Positions 14,033-26,729 of a DNA stretch of 64,000 bases are shown piece after piece. Made by a program: the position numbers and the translations under genes. Source of the stretch: Dirofilaria immitis (Eukaryota; Nematoda; Chromadorea; Rhabditida; Onchocercidae). Location: positions 3,348,001 through 3,412,000 of the forward strand of contig JAKNDB010000103.1 in assembly GCA_024305405.1 (NCBI GenBank), given 5' to 3'. Below the pieces are notes generated by a model. It saw nothing but the letters and a program-made list of their open reading frames with translations, had not been told where the DNA came from and made no database searches. How positions within the stretch are numbered: position 1 is the stretch's first letter; every line of letters starts with the position of its first letter.

Positions 14033-14200
14033 ATTGCTAAAATCAGATTGATTGGTAATATTCCCAATGACGATGCAAGATTTGATCACAGACCTGTTCT
14101 GAGAGAAAGATTAAGCCATGTTGATTGATGATCTTATCCGAGGGTGCCAATAAGAATTATTTCGAACATTGAATATAGGGCGGGAGAAGGAACAGGTTAA
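14033..14200 (+). pseudogene. Decayed coding-like block with two in-frame TGA codons
   Basis: A single frame reads RLIGNIPNDDARFDHRPVL then RERLSHVD, hits TGA TGA at 14126-14131, and continues SYPRVPIRIISNIEYRAGEG. Another frame stays open from about 14148 to 14351. G+C is clearly above the surroundings. I do not recognise the protein; it may be a relic of a gene or mobile element. Confidence 0.3.
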
Positions 14201-15205
14201 AAATTATTCAGATTATTTTCTCCTCATTTTGATCATAAATAGATATGACATCAAAAATATGGTATCAACATTGAACATTGATCAAGGCCAACATTTCCAA
14301 AAAAAAAAAAAAACTGGCCATTACATTTATCTGTCATTTCTCTAACAAGTGATTAATGTACGATATTATCAAAATAAATTTCATGCATTAAAAAAAAAAA
14401 ATCTTAACTATATCATTGAAATATTAAATAGTTGTTACAATCATATAACTATATAAATAATGTGCAACAAAGCTATGATAAATGATAAGGAAAAAGAAAG
14501 GAAAAAATAAATAAATGATATTGATAATTAAAATCGTAATCATGCGATTAATAAACAAATGAAAGGTTAACAGATAATCATGATTGTTAATAATAGTGTC
14601 GAATTTCATTCATAAATATATCATATTATTTTAGCTTCAATTATTGGATTCATATTCGAATATCAGTTTCAACCAGCTTGAAAATTTATTCCTAATAAGT
14701 TATCGTTGATTATATGATAAATGATAAGATGCTGTTTACAACAATAAATCATACAATAATAAAATTTTCAAAATATATTTCGATCGGTTGATAAGGAAGA
14801 TAAAGAAGCATATATCAAAATATTCTAAAGAGAAAGCAGAATATGCCGTAAATTTGAAAATAGATAAGATGAAGAAGTTATATGTCGAGATATCCTCAAA
14901 AAAATTAGGATTTATTTTTTGCAAGATTACAGAGTAATAAATAATTGAAGCAAATGATTTGAAAATAGTAATTGAGCAAATAAAATTTCAAATATATAAT
15001 TCCGAGCTATTAAATTAGATTCTATTTGATATCTGTAAAAAGATAGATTCTTATTGGCATCTGTAGAAAGTTAGATTCTATTTGGCATCTGTAGGAAACT
15101 AATGAATTCAATAAATTACTTATCATTGTTGCAATCAAAACGATATTATGATAATAATAATATATTGTACATGAACGAGTACCGTAAATTGATTATTTGT
15201 TATCT

Positions 15206-15535
15206 ACGAAACAATATCACATTTTTACGATCGAAATTTGTGAAGCAGAATTAGGCAAGAAAGAATTGGATTATAGGAAAAGGATTCAGAATCTTTTCTT
15301 ACTATTGCAAAAGTCGTATAATATTACATTTCGATAATGGAAAATTTGCGAAGCAAAATGGGTACAAAGGTTGCAGAAAGGATTCTGAATCCTTTTCGTA
15401 TTATTGCAAAAGTTATTGAATAATGTTACATTTTGATGATGAATAATTTGCGAAGCAGAATGAATGAGAAGATTTGGATTTGTAGAAAGGATTCTGAATC
15501 TTTTTCTTATATTGCAAAAATTGCTATCCGATAGG
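15206..15535. repeat. ~95-bp tandem repeat, about 3.5 copies
   Basis: Units carry ATTGCAAAA, a TTACATTT(C/T)GAT segment, ATTTGCGAAGCA(A/G)AATG and AAGGATTCTGAATC[C/T]TTTTC. The array sits just downstream of the PRA1-family stop codon and may fall in its 3' UTR. It makes a spurious periodic antisense frame with repeated FCN..KRF residues. Confidence 0.85.
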
Positions 15536-15592
15536 CAAAATTGATGATTTTTAATCATCAATATACGTAAATTAACATGCCTTTTCATCATT

Positions 15593-17702
15593 TCAATTGT
15601 CCTCATCTTCAATCTCATGAAATAGAACGTGACGTTTTGATGGAATTTCTTGTTTTGACGTAATTTCAACACCTGCTACATGCGGACGATCATCTACTCT
15701 CGTCACTACTTCCACGTTTACTTCCGGTAAAACAAATACTTCATTACTGTAGAATGATGCATGAACAAGTACCAATAGTATGCTAAGTCCTAAAAATAAG
15801 AAAAAAACAAATTTTATATTCTTAAAAAAATATAAATACTAAATAGTAGACATATTGGAATATATGAAATGAAATGAAATTGAAAAAGAAAAAATTAAAT
15901 ACTAAATAAGATGAGAATATTAATAATTATCATATTGTATATGAATAATATTATCAATTTTGATAAGATAAGATAAGCGTAAATAAGTTGAAATGTTACT
16001 TTTACGTTAACTTTACATTTCTCTTTTCTAGTTTCTTCGTTTATCAGTTAAGTAGAACGAATAAAAAAAAATTGACAAACCCATTGCGCAATATAGAATA
16101 TATCCAACTCCAGCGTAAATAAATAATGGCAAAGTAATGAATATTGCTGCAACATATAAAATCCAAATTGGAATCTGAAAATTAGAATCTCAACGAATTT
16201 TTGCAAATTTTATACAAAATTCCAAATTTCAAAATGCTTTTCGTTGCATTATTTAATTCAAATATTCTTTGATTTTTGATTACAAATAGATTATAATTTC
16301 GTTGAATTGAAAAGTTAAAGAAAAAAATTGATATAATTAAGAATTAAAAAATGAATAAAATAAATTAAAAATAATTGGAAATAAAAATGAAATAATTCAA
16401 AAATCAAAAATCAAAAAAAAAAGCCAAAATTTATGAATGACAAACTTCTTCAGTGCCAATTTTAATTGGTCCATTTCTTGTTTTTGTATAAATGAAATAT
16501 ACTAATATTCCAAGTATAATTGATGATAACAATAACCAAAATGATGTTATTATACCACAAATCTAAAATATGATAATAATAATTTATTCTTATCATATGA
16601 ATAATTTGTTAATAAATGCTAATAAATGACAAACCATTAAAATAACACTGATAACAGCATAATTAGCCATAAATTGATTAAAATTTTTCTTCACTCTTAT
16701 GATATAACCATTGATACTGGATGGACAGCGAAAATGAGAAAATCGGAAAAATTCAGACCATGGCTATAAATTATAATTTTATAATTAACAATTAATTTAT
16801 TATAATATATTTCATATTTATGTTTATTGTTTACTAATATCATATTTATTAATATGTTGCTTATTGTTTACTAATATATTTATATTTAATAGACGTTTAT
16901 GTTTGCTATTATATTTATGTTTATGTTTATTGACATGTTGCTTATCATCAAACACTAATATATTCTGTATTTATTAGATATTTATGTCTACAAACATATT
17001 TATATTTATTAATGTATTTATGTTTATGTTTGTTAGCATATTGTTTATTGTTTACTAATATATTCATATTTATTGGATAGTTATTCTACTAATATATTTA
17101 TGTTCATTAATGCGTTTATGTTTATGTTTATTGATATGTTACTTATTGTTTAGCAATAAATTCATATTTATTAGATATTTATGTCTACCGACATATTTAT
17201 GTTCATTAATGTGTTTATGTTTATTAATATGTTACTTATTGTTTACCAATATGTTTTGTACTATTATCATTTGCATATTATTCATTAATATGTTTATATT
17301 TTTATATTAAAAATAATATATTCATATTTACCAATATGTAATGTATGTTTACTAATACATTCATTTACATTTTACTATATGTTTATATGTCTATTCCAAT
17401 ATATTTATGTTTACTAATAATATATCATGTTTATGTTTTTTTATATTCATCGATTTTCATTCATGTTTATATGCCTCTACCAATATATTTATGTTTACCA
17501 ATAATATTCATGTTTATATTTATCAATATCTATTAATACACTGTGTATGTTTATTAATATATTTATAATTATTGTTTATTCTTGACTAATTAAAAAAAAA
17601 AAAGCATACTTTAACAGCCTTACTCCATGCTTGAATATCATGAAAAGCTCGAAAATTAGTGGAACATTGAGCATCTCGACAATCATCACCTTCATCACTC
17701 AT
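15593..17702 (-). CDS. PRA1-family (prenylated Rab acceptor/ARL6IP5-like) membrane protein
   Basis: Five exons: 17610-17702, 16635-16763, 16446-16562, 16081-16174, 15593-15789, all with consistent phases and no frame break, giving 209 residues from the ATG at 17702. The family (RABAC1/PRAF2/ARL6IP5, Yip3) forms ER-Golgi hairpin membrane proteins that bind Rab GTPases or affect trafficking. Residues ~32-66 carry the signature: PWSEFF, then RVKKNFNQFMANY, matching the family's 'PW..F' and 'R...NL.YF..NY'. Two hydrophobic blocks follow (~67-95 and ~113-150, the latter with GVGYILYCAMGLSILLVLVH), and the conserved HAS motif after the last helix is present. The C-terminus is divergent and acidic. 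Three of the four introns use GTTTGT donors. The long first intron (16764-17609) holds a TTTATG-type minisatellite. The splice-acceptor-like TTATAG ten bases upstream of this ATG allows a further 5' exon (see 26663-26729). Confidence 0.9.
16790..17580. repeat. Degenerate intronic minisatellite
   Basis: Most of the PRA1-gene intron is built from loosely repeated ATATTTATGTTTA, TATTGTTTACTAATAT and TTATTAGATATTTATGTCTA phrases. Short open frames in it are artefacts. Confidence 0.8.
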
Positions 17703-18017
17703 CACTTCTATAATTAAAATTATTATTTTAATTAACAAACAAATAAACAATTTGTTTATTTGTTTGTTATTTAAAAAAAACAAATAAATGAATTTTACTT
17801 AATTTTTTTTTTTACGAAAAAACAAACAAATTATAATAGAAGAATTGGTAAAATATAATAATATTAAATTTTCATAATTCTTTTTTTTTCATTTAGAGAA
17901 ATAGAAGAAAAAAAGAGAGAAAATAGAATTAAAACATATCGAAAATATTTGTAAAAATATTATTTGAATTTATAATAAAAATAAAATAATTAATTTTAAG
18001 TGAAATATTGAAGTCTT

Positions 18018-18124
18018 TAAATGATTATTGTTTGTTTTGTTTTATTTTGTTTTGTTTTGTTTTATTTTGTTTTGTTTTGTTTTATTTTGTTTTGTTTTGT
18101 TTTATTTTGTTTTGTTTTGTTTTT
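18018..18124. repeat. (TTTTG)n microsatellite
   Basis: About 100 bases of TTTTG pentamers with a regular TTTTA variant every fourth unit, giving a 20-bp higher-order period. Confidence 0.95.
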
Positions 18125-18204
18125 TAAGATAACAAAAGAATTAATCAATTGTAAATAAGAATAGCTATTTGATAATTTACGTATTATATTTTAGAAAAAT
18201 ATCT

Positions 18205-19045
18205 TTCTTCACGTAGAATAAACACGGATCTTACGTAAAATAAACACGAATCAGAATACATACGTAACATAAATTTATCTCAATATTTCAAATTAATAAA
18301 AAGGAAATAATCAACTTGAACAATACCCATTTTATGATTAATCTTTTCTAGATTGTAAAACGTCAGCAAATATCTTCGTCACGTAGAATAAACCACGATT
18401 CACGAATACATACGTAACATAAATTTATCTTAATATTTCAAATTAATAAAAAGGAAATAATCAACTTGAACAATACCCATTTTATGATTAATCTTTTCTA
18501 AGTGGTAAAACGTCAGCAAATATCTTCGTCACGTAGAATAAACCACGATTCACGAATACATACGTAACATAAATTTATCTCAATATTTCAAATTAATAAA
18601 AAGGAAATAATCAACTTGAACAATACCCATTTTATGATTAATCTTTTCTAAGTGGTAAAACGTCAGCAAATATCTTCGTCACGTAGAATAAACCACGATT
18701 CACGAATACATACGTAACATAAATTTATCTTAATATTTCAAATTAATAAAAAGGAAATAATCAACTTGAACAATACCCATTTTATGATTAATCTTTTCTA
18801 AGTGGTAAAGCTTCAGAAAATATTTTCTTCACGTAGAATAAACCACGAATCACGAATACATATGTAATAATGATATCATATAAGGAATAGATATATCAAA
18901 ATGATATATTAGTAGTTGAAGTAGATCGCAGATATCTCTCTCACGTAGAATAAACCACGAATCACGAATACATATGTGATAATGATATCATATAAGGAAT
19001 AGATATATCAAAATGATTTATCAGTAATTGAAATATATCGCATTA
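18205..19045. repeat. 150-bp tandem satellite, ~4 regular copies plus diverged ends
   Basis: ACGTAGAATAAACCACGATT begins at 18381, 18531 and 18681, and a close variant at 18831, exactly 150 bases apart. A diverged copy is at 18211 and a further one at about 18942 with a different, ~111-bp spacing. Each unit holds CACGAATACATACGTAACAT and ACTTGAACAATACCCATTTT. The central copies are almost identical, implying recent homogenisation. Confidence 0.92.
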
Positions 19046-20049
19046 TGTTAGGCATTTTCGAAGTTTAGGAATTATGCAAATTTTTTTTTGTTTTCCTAAT
19101 TACCAAATATATTTGGAGAAGATATAAATTATTGTTACGGCTATAGTATATGCAAATTTAATTAATTATTGTTTGAGATTAACAAAAAAAAAAAAACCTA
19201 TCAGTGAATAATTTAGCCTTTTAATATATCATATCATTTATCAATTTTTGATAAGAATATAAATGAAACCAATATGATAATAATTGAAATTAACAAATCA
19301 GTGTGATAATAATTTTAAAATACAAAATATTAAAATGCAAGCAGTAATACTTGCATGCAGCAGCTACTTGCAATTACTTGCAATTTACTTGCAATTTTTG
19401 CATAAAAGTTTGCTTAGAAAAAAAAGGAAAAGCAAAAATGCAAACGAAAAACTTTTCTCATAAATAGCTTAAATGTTTATTGTATTCTTTTACATATCCT
19501 TTTAGCACTTATATTCATTTTCTAGGCTATAATTACTCTCTAGGCCTATTTATTATTTGCACATATTCTGATATCAATCATAGGCCAATTATCTAAATTT
19601 TTATATCCATTCTAGGCTTATTTATTTGTCTAAAGCCTTTATTTGCTGATTGTAAATTTATTCACTTGCTAATATTTTTTCTTTGACCTCATGTTTATTC
19701 ATTTTTTTTTTTCATATCCGTTCGTTGACCTATCCATTTATTGATTTATTTATATTCTCAGATTAATTCATTTATTTCGATCTTCTTTCAAGCCTTAGGC
19801 TTCAAAGTTTATTTATTTACTTTTACTCGTCTATTTACTTATAGTTTATTCGTTTAATGTTAGTTTATTCTTGTCTTGCAATAATGTTTACCTTGTTTTT
19901 TTGTTTTCAGATAATAAACCAATATGACATGAATATTTTTATTAAATTGATTATTATTAAAATGAATAAATTATAATTGATAATATTTCCATCTTTTATT
20001 GATATAAATATTAATGTTCTATTCTATGTGAAAACTTTTTCAAGAATTT

Positions 20050-20236
20050 TAATAATAATAATAATAACAATAGCAATAATAATAAGCAATAATAATAAAT
20101 AATAATAATAAGTAATAATAACAATAAATAAAAATACCAATAGTAATAATAGTAATGATAATAATAGTAATAATGCTAATAATAATAAATAATAATGATA
20201 ATAATAATAATAGTAATAATAAATAATAATAATATT
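20050..20236. repeat. Imperfect (AAT)n microsatellite
   Basis: AAT/AATAAC/AATAGT trinucleotide run with interruptions. Confidence 0.9.
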
Positions 20237-20825
20237 ATTACGATTCTTTATTTTAAGAAATATTTTTCAATAAAATATAATTTAAATAATAGTTGAAATT
20301 TCAAAAAAAAAAAAAAGAAGAAACTATTCGTTATCTTTCTAATAAATGTTCTTGAATCTAAAAGAAAATTTAAGAATTATTAATTTAATTATAATAAAAT
20401 TTCCATATTAATTAATCAATTAAGATCAGATCATTTTTGATTAATTAATCTAAAAATTATTAATTTATAGAACTAGCACATTCTTTGATTGATAAAAATT
20501 GATTAGTAATTTTATTCGTATTAATTAATCTAAGAATTATTGATTCGTTAAAGATAAAACACTTATATTAATTAAATATAACCAGATCTTATTTGACTAA
20601 TAAAAATGAATTAATAATTATTGATTCATTAGAGGTGAAATTTTCATAATGATTAATTGATCAAAATCTGATAGATGTATTATTCAACTAAATAAATCAT
20701 ATTGCGACAGAAATGATAAATTAAGATTGTAAAAAGAATAAATGATCAAATGATATGAATGATTTATGATTGAATTCATCAAGGAGGAAAATATTTAAGC
20801 TTCAGTACATCCGATTAAATCATAA

Positions 20826-20833
20826 TATAAATA

Positions 20834-20882
<49 letters not shown>

Positions 20883-20907
20883 CAACAATAATAGTAATAA
20901 TAATAAT

Positions 20908-20977
<70 letters not shown>

Positions 20978-21016
20978 GTAATAGTAATAGTATTAATGAT
21001 AATAATAATAATAAAG
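20826..21016. repeat. Imperfect (AAT)n microsatellite
   Basis: Second AAT run of the same strand polarity as that at 20050, with AAC and AGT interruptions. Confidence 0.9.
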
Positions 21017-21279
21017 AGAATTTGATAGGAATGATTTCGTTGTATAATTAAATTTTGAATGAAAAAGAAAAAAGAAACCTAATGATTGATAAAATAATCA
21101 CCATAAGGCGGCATTCAAATAAATCCATGATATGATAATAATTTTGTGATTAAAAAGCTATAATTTAATCAATCGTCTTTTTTTTTAACTGATAAAGATT
21201 ATTAATTCAATAAATTTTATAATTACAAATAAATTAGCAATCTTATTATCGGAAATGTGTTTAATATCGATCTTTAATG

Positions 21280-21830
21280 TCGGATCATCATAATCATCAC
21301 CTTTATCATTTCCATCATCATTACCATCACCATCATCATCATCATTATTGTGGATCATTTTGTGATTTAATCAATCTCTTTTATCAATAAAAATGATGAA
21401 TTTGATAAATTTTAGAATTCTAAACAATTTGACAGTGTCATTCTCGGAAATGTGCTGATATCGAAAAGTAAGTGTTTAAAATTATCACTATCATCATCTT
21501 TATCACTATCATCATCTTTATCACCAACCCTATCCTTATCATAATGCCGATCAGTGTAAATCATTATCACCATTGTGAAGCAACAATTTGAATTAAAAAC
21601 TAAGTTGCATCACCTTCATTACTATCACACCTTTATCACTATCACTATTATTATCATAATGCCTATCAGTATTATCATCATCATGAAGCAACAATTTGAA
21701 TTAAAAACTAAGTTACATCATCTTCATCAGTATCATCATCTTTATCACTATCACTATTCTTATCATAATGCCGATCAATGTAAATTATTATCACCATCAT
21801 GAAGCAACAATTTGAATTAAAAATTAAGTT
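21280..21830. repeat. TCATCA-rich minisatellite, about 4 units of ~120 bp
   Basis: Repeated AAGCAACAATTTGAATTAAA, AAACTAAGTT, CATCATCTTTATCACTATCA and CATAATGCCGATCAGTGTAAA blocks. The first part (21280-21350) is plain TCATCA. Confidence 0.85.
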
Positions 21831-22294
21831 AATATTTAAAGATAGTGGTATATTTAAAGAAAAAGAATATTATTAATTTGTAGAAAACAAGAAGAATGTG
21901 AAGATAATATTAATTAATTTCTAAATTATAAAAATAAATATAATATTAATTTCAAAAAAAAGGCTAAATAATAATTGAAAAAAAAGAAAATTAAATTTTA
22001 ATTATATACTTTAAATATTAATTATGCTATTTATGAAAAAATGAAAAAAGAAAATTTTACATTTTTATCTTTTGCTCATATCGAGAAATGATATACCATT
22101 CTCGAATGCATTTAAAATTCTCGAATAAAGTTAAATTTATCAATTTTAAATTTTTGAATCAAAAAAATATGAATCAATATTTAATTCATCCTACTTCATC
22201 ATATTATTGCAATGATAAAAAATTGTAAATTGTTGGTAAATAAAAAAAGTTTTAAGTTTTAGATTTTACTTATCTAATCATTTCAGGAAAAGAT

Positions 22295-22642
22295 ATGTCA
22301 TCTTCGGATATATCAAAATTTCTATTAAAACTCTCGAGAAATCATAAGCTAAGAATTTGTTTATATATATATATATCTCATGCGCTTTTTAGGACAAAAA
22401 TTTTGCATATATTTCAATGGTTATTCTCGAAATTTCTTCTCGAGATTTATGCAAACTCTAAAATATTACCTGCATCATGTGCTATTCTTTCAAATTATTT
22501 TAATATTCGATCAAAAAAACGGAAAATAGATGCTGATCTTTTAAGGTCAAGGAAAATAATTAAAATATGTGAATTTGATAAAGAAGGAATGACTTGCTTA
22601 TTATTATATCGAGAAAGAGCATACCATTCTCGAATGTATTAA
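22295..22642 (+). other. Unassigned 115-codon open frame between direct repeats
   Basis: An ATG-started frame follows an ATTTCAG acceptor-like site. It begins MSSSDISKFLLKLSRNHKLR, holds a hydrophobic middle and a basic RSKKRKIDADLLRSRK stretch, and ends near a repeat. ATACCATTCTCGAATG with the same flanks occurs at about 22092 and 22622, bracketing it. No family is recognised; it may be chance or an element relic. Confidence 0.2.
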
Positions 22643-22897
22643 AGTTATATTAAAAATTCTCGATAAATGTTTAACTAGCATTTTCACTTAAAAAAACTAT
22701 GTTATTTGAAAAAAATAAAAGATGAAAAATAAATTAGAAAAATGAGTTATTGAAAGAAATAAATTCTTACTTACGGAAAAGGAGATATCACATAAATTAA
22801 TAAATTTCATCATCCAATTGATATGATCAAATATTATTGATAATAAATTGAAATTTATCAAATTGGAAAATGGATGGAGTAAACTATTAAAATGCCA

Positions 22898-22898
<1 letters not shown>

Positions 22899-22932
<34 letters not shown>
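22899..22932. repeat. (AT)n run
   Basis: Pure AT dinucleotides, about 17 units. Confidence 0.95.
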
Positions 22933-22936
<4 letters not shown>

Positions 22937-23114
22937 CAAAACTGGTTTATTGAATTGAAATGAATCGATTGAACAATTTATCGATCGATAATAAGATGAT
23001 GAAAAATATCATTTAACTCTTAAATAATTTCTTCATAAAATTTCATCGTAAGTTTAATGTCTAATGTTAAAATATTATTGATGTCATCTTATAGCATTTT
23101 AGAATTTCAATTTT

Positions 23115-23345
23115 CAACTTTCTATTTCATCGATTCATCATTCTTGATCTTCATCTGATCTAAATCGATTTTGTTACGATCATTTCAGGATTTCATTTCT
23201 TATCTTACTAACTCTTCGATTCATCATTCTTGATCTTCATCTGATCTAAATCGATTTTGCTACGATCATTTCAGGATTTCATTTCTAAAGTATTGATTCG
23301 CCGATTCTTCATTCTCGACTTCCATCTGATCTAAATCGATTTACA
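23115..23345. repeat. ~75-bp tandem repeat, three copies
   Basis: CTTGATCTTCATCTGATCTA with AATCGATTTTG, TACGATCATTTCAGGATTTC and ATTTCT recurs at about 23149, 23229 and (diverged) 23315. Confidence 0.85.
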
Positions 23346-23989
23346 GTTTCGTCTGTCGATTTACATTGTGTTTGACTTTCTTTTTCTCTACGTTTCAGAT
23401 AATGAAAACTATACTCTTTGATTATGATTGATTTAGTGATATTATTATCTGTCTGTTCTCTTTGATAAAACTAATTAGAATTTTCATGCTATCTTTAAAA
23501 TCAACAAGAACTGAAACTTAACAAGTTTAGTTTTCTAGGCTTTTATTATTCATATTTCTAGATATTCAAAATCAATGTCCAATTCTGATCCCAGTCTTCT
23601 TGATTTATATTGAGCGGTAGATAATTGATTTCTCGATAGATAATTGATGTTTGATATTTTCTATGATAATTTCAATCAATCTATTTCGTCATGTTTTTTT
23701 TTTTCTTTCAAGTATCTTTTAAAGGGAAAAAAATAATAATCAAAATTTGATCAACTTTTAATATATTCATCATAAATGTTTTTTTTGCTTAAATTTTCAT
23801 TTAATAACAAAATTTTATTCCTCTCTCTCCCTATTTCTCTCTCTCTGTCTCTCTCTCTTTCTCACTGTTTTAGTTTTGCTTAAATAAATTGCTTAATTGA
23901 AAAATTTTCCTTTCCACTTTTGACTAATTAATGATTTTAAACTTTTGTTAGGCAATTGCTATGATTTAATTATTTGGCATATTTTGAAA

Positions 23990-24150
23990 AGAATAAAAGA
24001 TAATTAATTAAAATTTAAATTAAAAAGAAATCATTTCCATTTCCGTAGAATAAAAGATAATTAATTAAAATTCATTTCCATTTCCGTAGAATAAAAGATA
24101 ATTAATTAAAATTTGAATTAAAAAGAAATTTTATTTCCATTTCAATTTAG
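23990..24150. repeat. ~45-60-bp tandem repeat, three copies
   Basis: Each copy has GAATAAAAGATAATTAATTA and CATTTCCATTTCCGTA segments; the middle copy is shorter. Confidence 0.8.
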
Positions 24151-25254
24151 CTTTTATTGTTCTTTCATAAATAAATTTTAATTATTTTCATTTCATTCTT
24201 ATATAATATATATCATTTTTTTAATTTATTTTAAATTTTAAATTATATTAAATCATTCGTCTACAAAATTCACAATGATAAAAACAAAATGGAATTTGAT
24301 TATTTATTTATTTAATTATTTCTTTTGAAAATATTTTTATAAATGAAATTAATTTATCAATTTTTATTTTAAATTTTAACGCATTTAAATTAATCGAATA
24401 ATTCTGAAATAGAATTTGATTGATAAATTCTTTTTCTCTTAAACAAAAATCAAAATTTTTTATATTAATTATTCATTTTGTTATCAAATAATTAAATTTT
24501 ATTTGTTAAAATTTTAAGAAATAAAAAAATTTTTTTTGGATTTTACATATTTTTAATTAAAATTTTCATTTATCAATTTTTTGTTAAATTTTTTTTTAAA
24601 TTTTATTTGTAAATTAATTTTAAATGAAAAGAGTAAAAGAAGAAAATTAAATAATTAATAAAAAATCTTAAAAATTTTATTTAATTTAAAAATAAAACAA
24701 TAAAAACATTTATATACTATTTAATAATAATTTGTATTTTTGATAAAATGATAAATAGAAATTGATAAATATCTTATTTGCTCTACAAAAGGTGATCAAC
24801 CTTATCAACCTTGATTATATCAATCTTTGTCGAGCAAATAATCTCATTTAAAATTCATTGTGCCATCAAAGGAATAGATGAAAATTATTAATCATGATAA
24901 GTAATATTATAGAAAATAAAAATTAATATCATTATTGGAATAAATTTTATAGCCTTATCATATCATTTTATTGATTTATTCTGAATCTTCTCATATCTGA
25001 TAATAAAATAAATTTATCAATTACTATATATCAATAAGATTTAGTAATTAATTATCAATATATGTATTTATATAGAATATATGTCGAAGGAAATGGGAAA
25101 TTTATTTTATAATCGATTTATTTATTTCTTTATTTGTTTATTTATTTTTAGAAGAAATTATTTAAGTAAACATCATTCGAAGTAATAAATAGCAGTAATA
25201 GAAATAGAAGTTAAAATTATATATCTCATCTGGTTTTCTTTTTTTTTTCACTAT

Positions 25255-25985
25255 ATATATATCTTTTATACTTTTACACCCACGCATATTTAAATACGCC
25301 TACGCATACATCTACACCCACGCACACATATTTTTACACCCATATATGAAATAGATGATATTTCATTGAAGAAGTAATTGAACTGGAATGAATTTAAGAT
25401 TATCAAATCGAAATTATTTCTCATCTAATCTTCCTATTAAATATATATCTTTAACGTATACACAAGCACCTATATATATGTATATATTATCTACATATAT
25501 ATTTAAACAACTCACATACTTATAACTTACATACACCTACACATCTGCACCTAAGCAAAAAAGATATATATATCATCGAGAAAGTAATTGAAGTGGAATA
25601 AATCTAAGATATGATTCAATTTGAACTTTATCCACACACACACACACTCACCCACTCACACATACGCCTACACTTACACAGAAAGGATATATCATCGAGA
25701 AAGTAATTGAAGTGGAATAAATCTAAGATATGATTCAATTTGAACTTTATCCACACACACTCACCCACTCACACATACATATACTTACGCCTGTGCAAAA
25801 AGGATATATCATAGAGAAAGTAATTTAAGTTAAGAATGATTCAATTTGAACTTTATCCACACATACACCCACACACCCACGCACACAAAAAATACATACG
25901 CCCACGCAAAAGGATATATCATCGAGAAAGTAAATTGAAATGGAATAAATTTAAGATATGATTCAATTTTACAAATTGAATCATA
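25255..25985. repeat. ~100-180-bp tandem array with CA-rich spacers
   Basis: Four to five units share GATATATCATCGAGAAAGTA, ATTGAAGTGGAATAAAT and GATTCAATTTGAACTTTATC, separated by variable runs like CACACCCACGCACACAAA. The CA-rich spacers read as the complement of the G/T-rich parts of the 11.7-12.9 kb array. Confidence 0.85.
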
Positions 25986-26662
25986 TCTTGATAAACTAGT
26001 TTATGAATATTTGAGAAAGTAATGATATATTTCAGAAATTGATTTTATTTGCAAAAGTAAAAAATTTCGAGTAAACATTTAATGAATTTTGAAGAAATAT
26101 TCGTAAAACTTTAAATAAGCATTCTCTTCTCGATTATTATATAATTCAATACGATGAATTTTCTTAATTTTTTTTTCTTTTAAATTATTTTATTAAATTT
26201 AAAAACAATTTATTTCAAACTTTGCGCTTTTGTAAAATGAAATATATTTTTTTAAATTAAAAAAAAATGATATGTTATCATAATGTATTTAAAATATTTA
26301 GGTTATTATCATTTTATAATCAATTAGAATTAATTTAAATTTAACAAAGAAAATACAATTTGAAAAAAACTGTCAAATGATTTCTGATTTTTGATAATTC
26401 AGTAAATTGAAATCACATAATATGCTAAGTTTCTCATTTAAATAATATGATTTGAAAATTATTTTTATAATCAACAAGATCAATATCACTATCAAATAAT
26501 CCTAAATCAAAGATTCGATAAATTTAGATTAAGGTAATTTATTTTTATAATTAATAAAGAATGAAGCAACAATCATATCTGATATGATAAAAAATTTTAA
26601 TCATCATATAAGACAAATTACCTTTTTTTTTTTTTAAAATTTTTATCGAGAAATGAATTTAC

Positions 26663-26729
26663 CTTGTAAATAATCAGATTTTGTTAATCTTGGCTCGACA
26701 ATAATAACTGCTTTCCGATCTTGTATCAT
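26663..26729 (-). CDS. Candidate distant first exon of the PRA1-family gene
   Basis: On the minus strand an ATG at 26729 opens 22 codons, MIQDRKAVIIVEPRLTKSDY then LQ, ending at a good donor (CAAG|GTAAAT) with one base left over. The next plus-phase partner found is the TTATAG acceptor 17711-17713 in front of the PRA1-family exon: joining gives ...LQ-E-VMSDEGDD in frame. This would make an 8.9-kb intron and extend the protein by 24 residues. Phase agreement alone has a one-in-three chance, so the exon could belong to something else. Confidence 0.35.

Larger units (their letters stand above)
17703..26662. other. Gene-poor repeat-rich stretch (possibly one giant intron)
   Basis: No gene is supported between these points apart from a weak open frame at 22295-22642. 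It contains the TTTTG microsatellite, the 150-bp satellite, two AAT microsatellites and several minisatellites listed separately. If the exon at 26663-26729 belongs to the PRA1-family gene, all of this is intron. Confidence 0.55.

Noticed and set aside
15286..15672. 128-codon open frame on the minus strand
   Set aside because: Different frame from the PRA1-family last exon and built from the 95-bp tandem repeat; its internal repeats mirror the DNA repeat.
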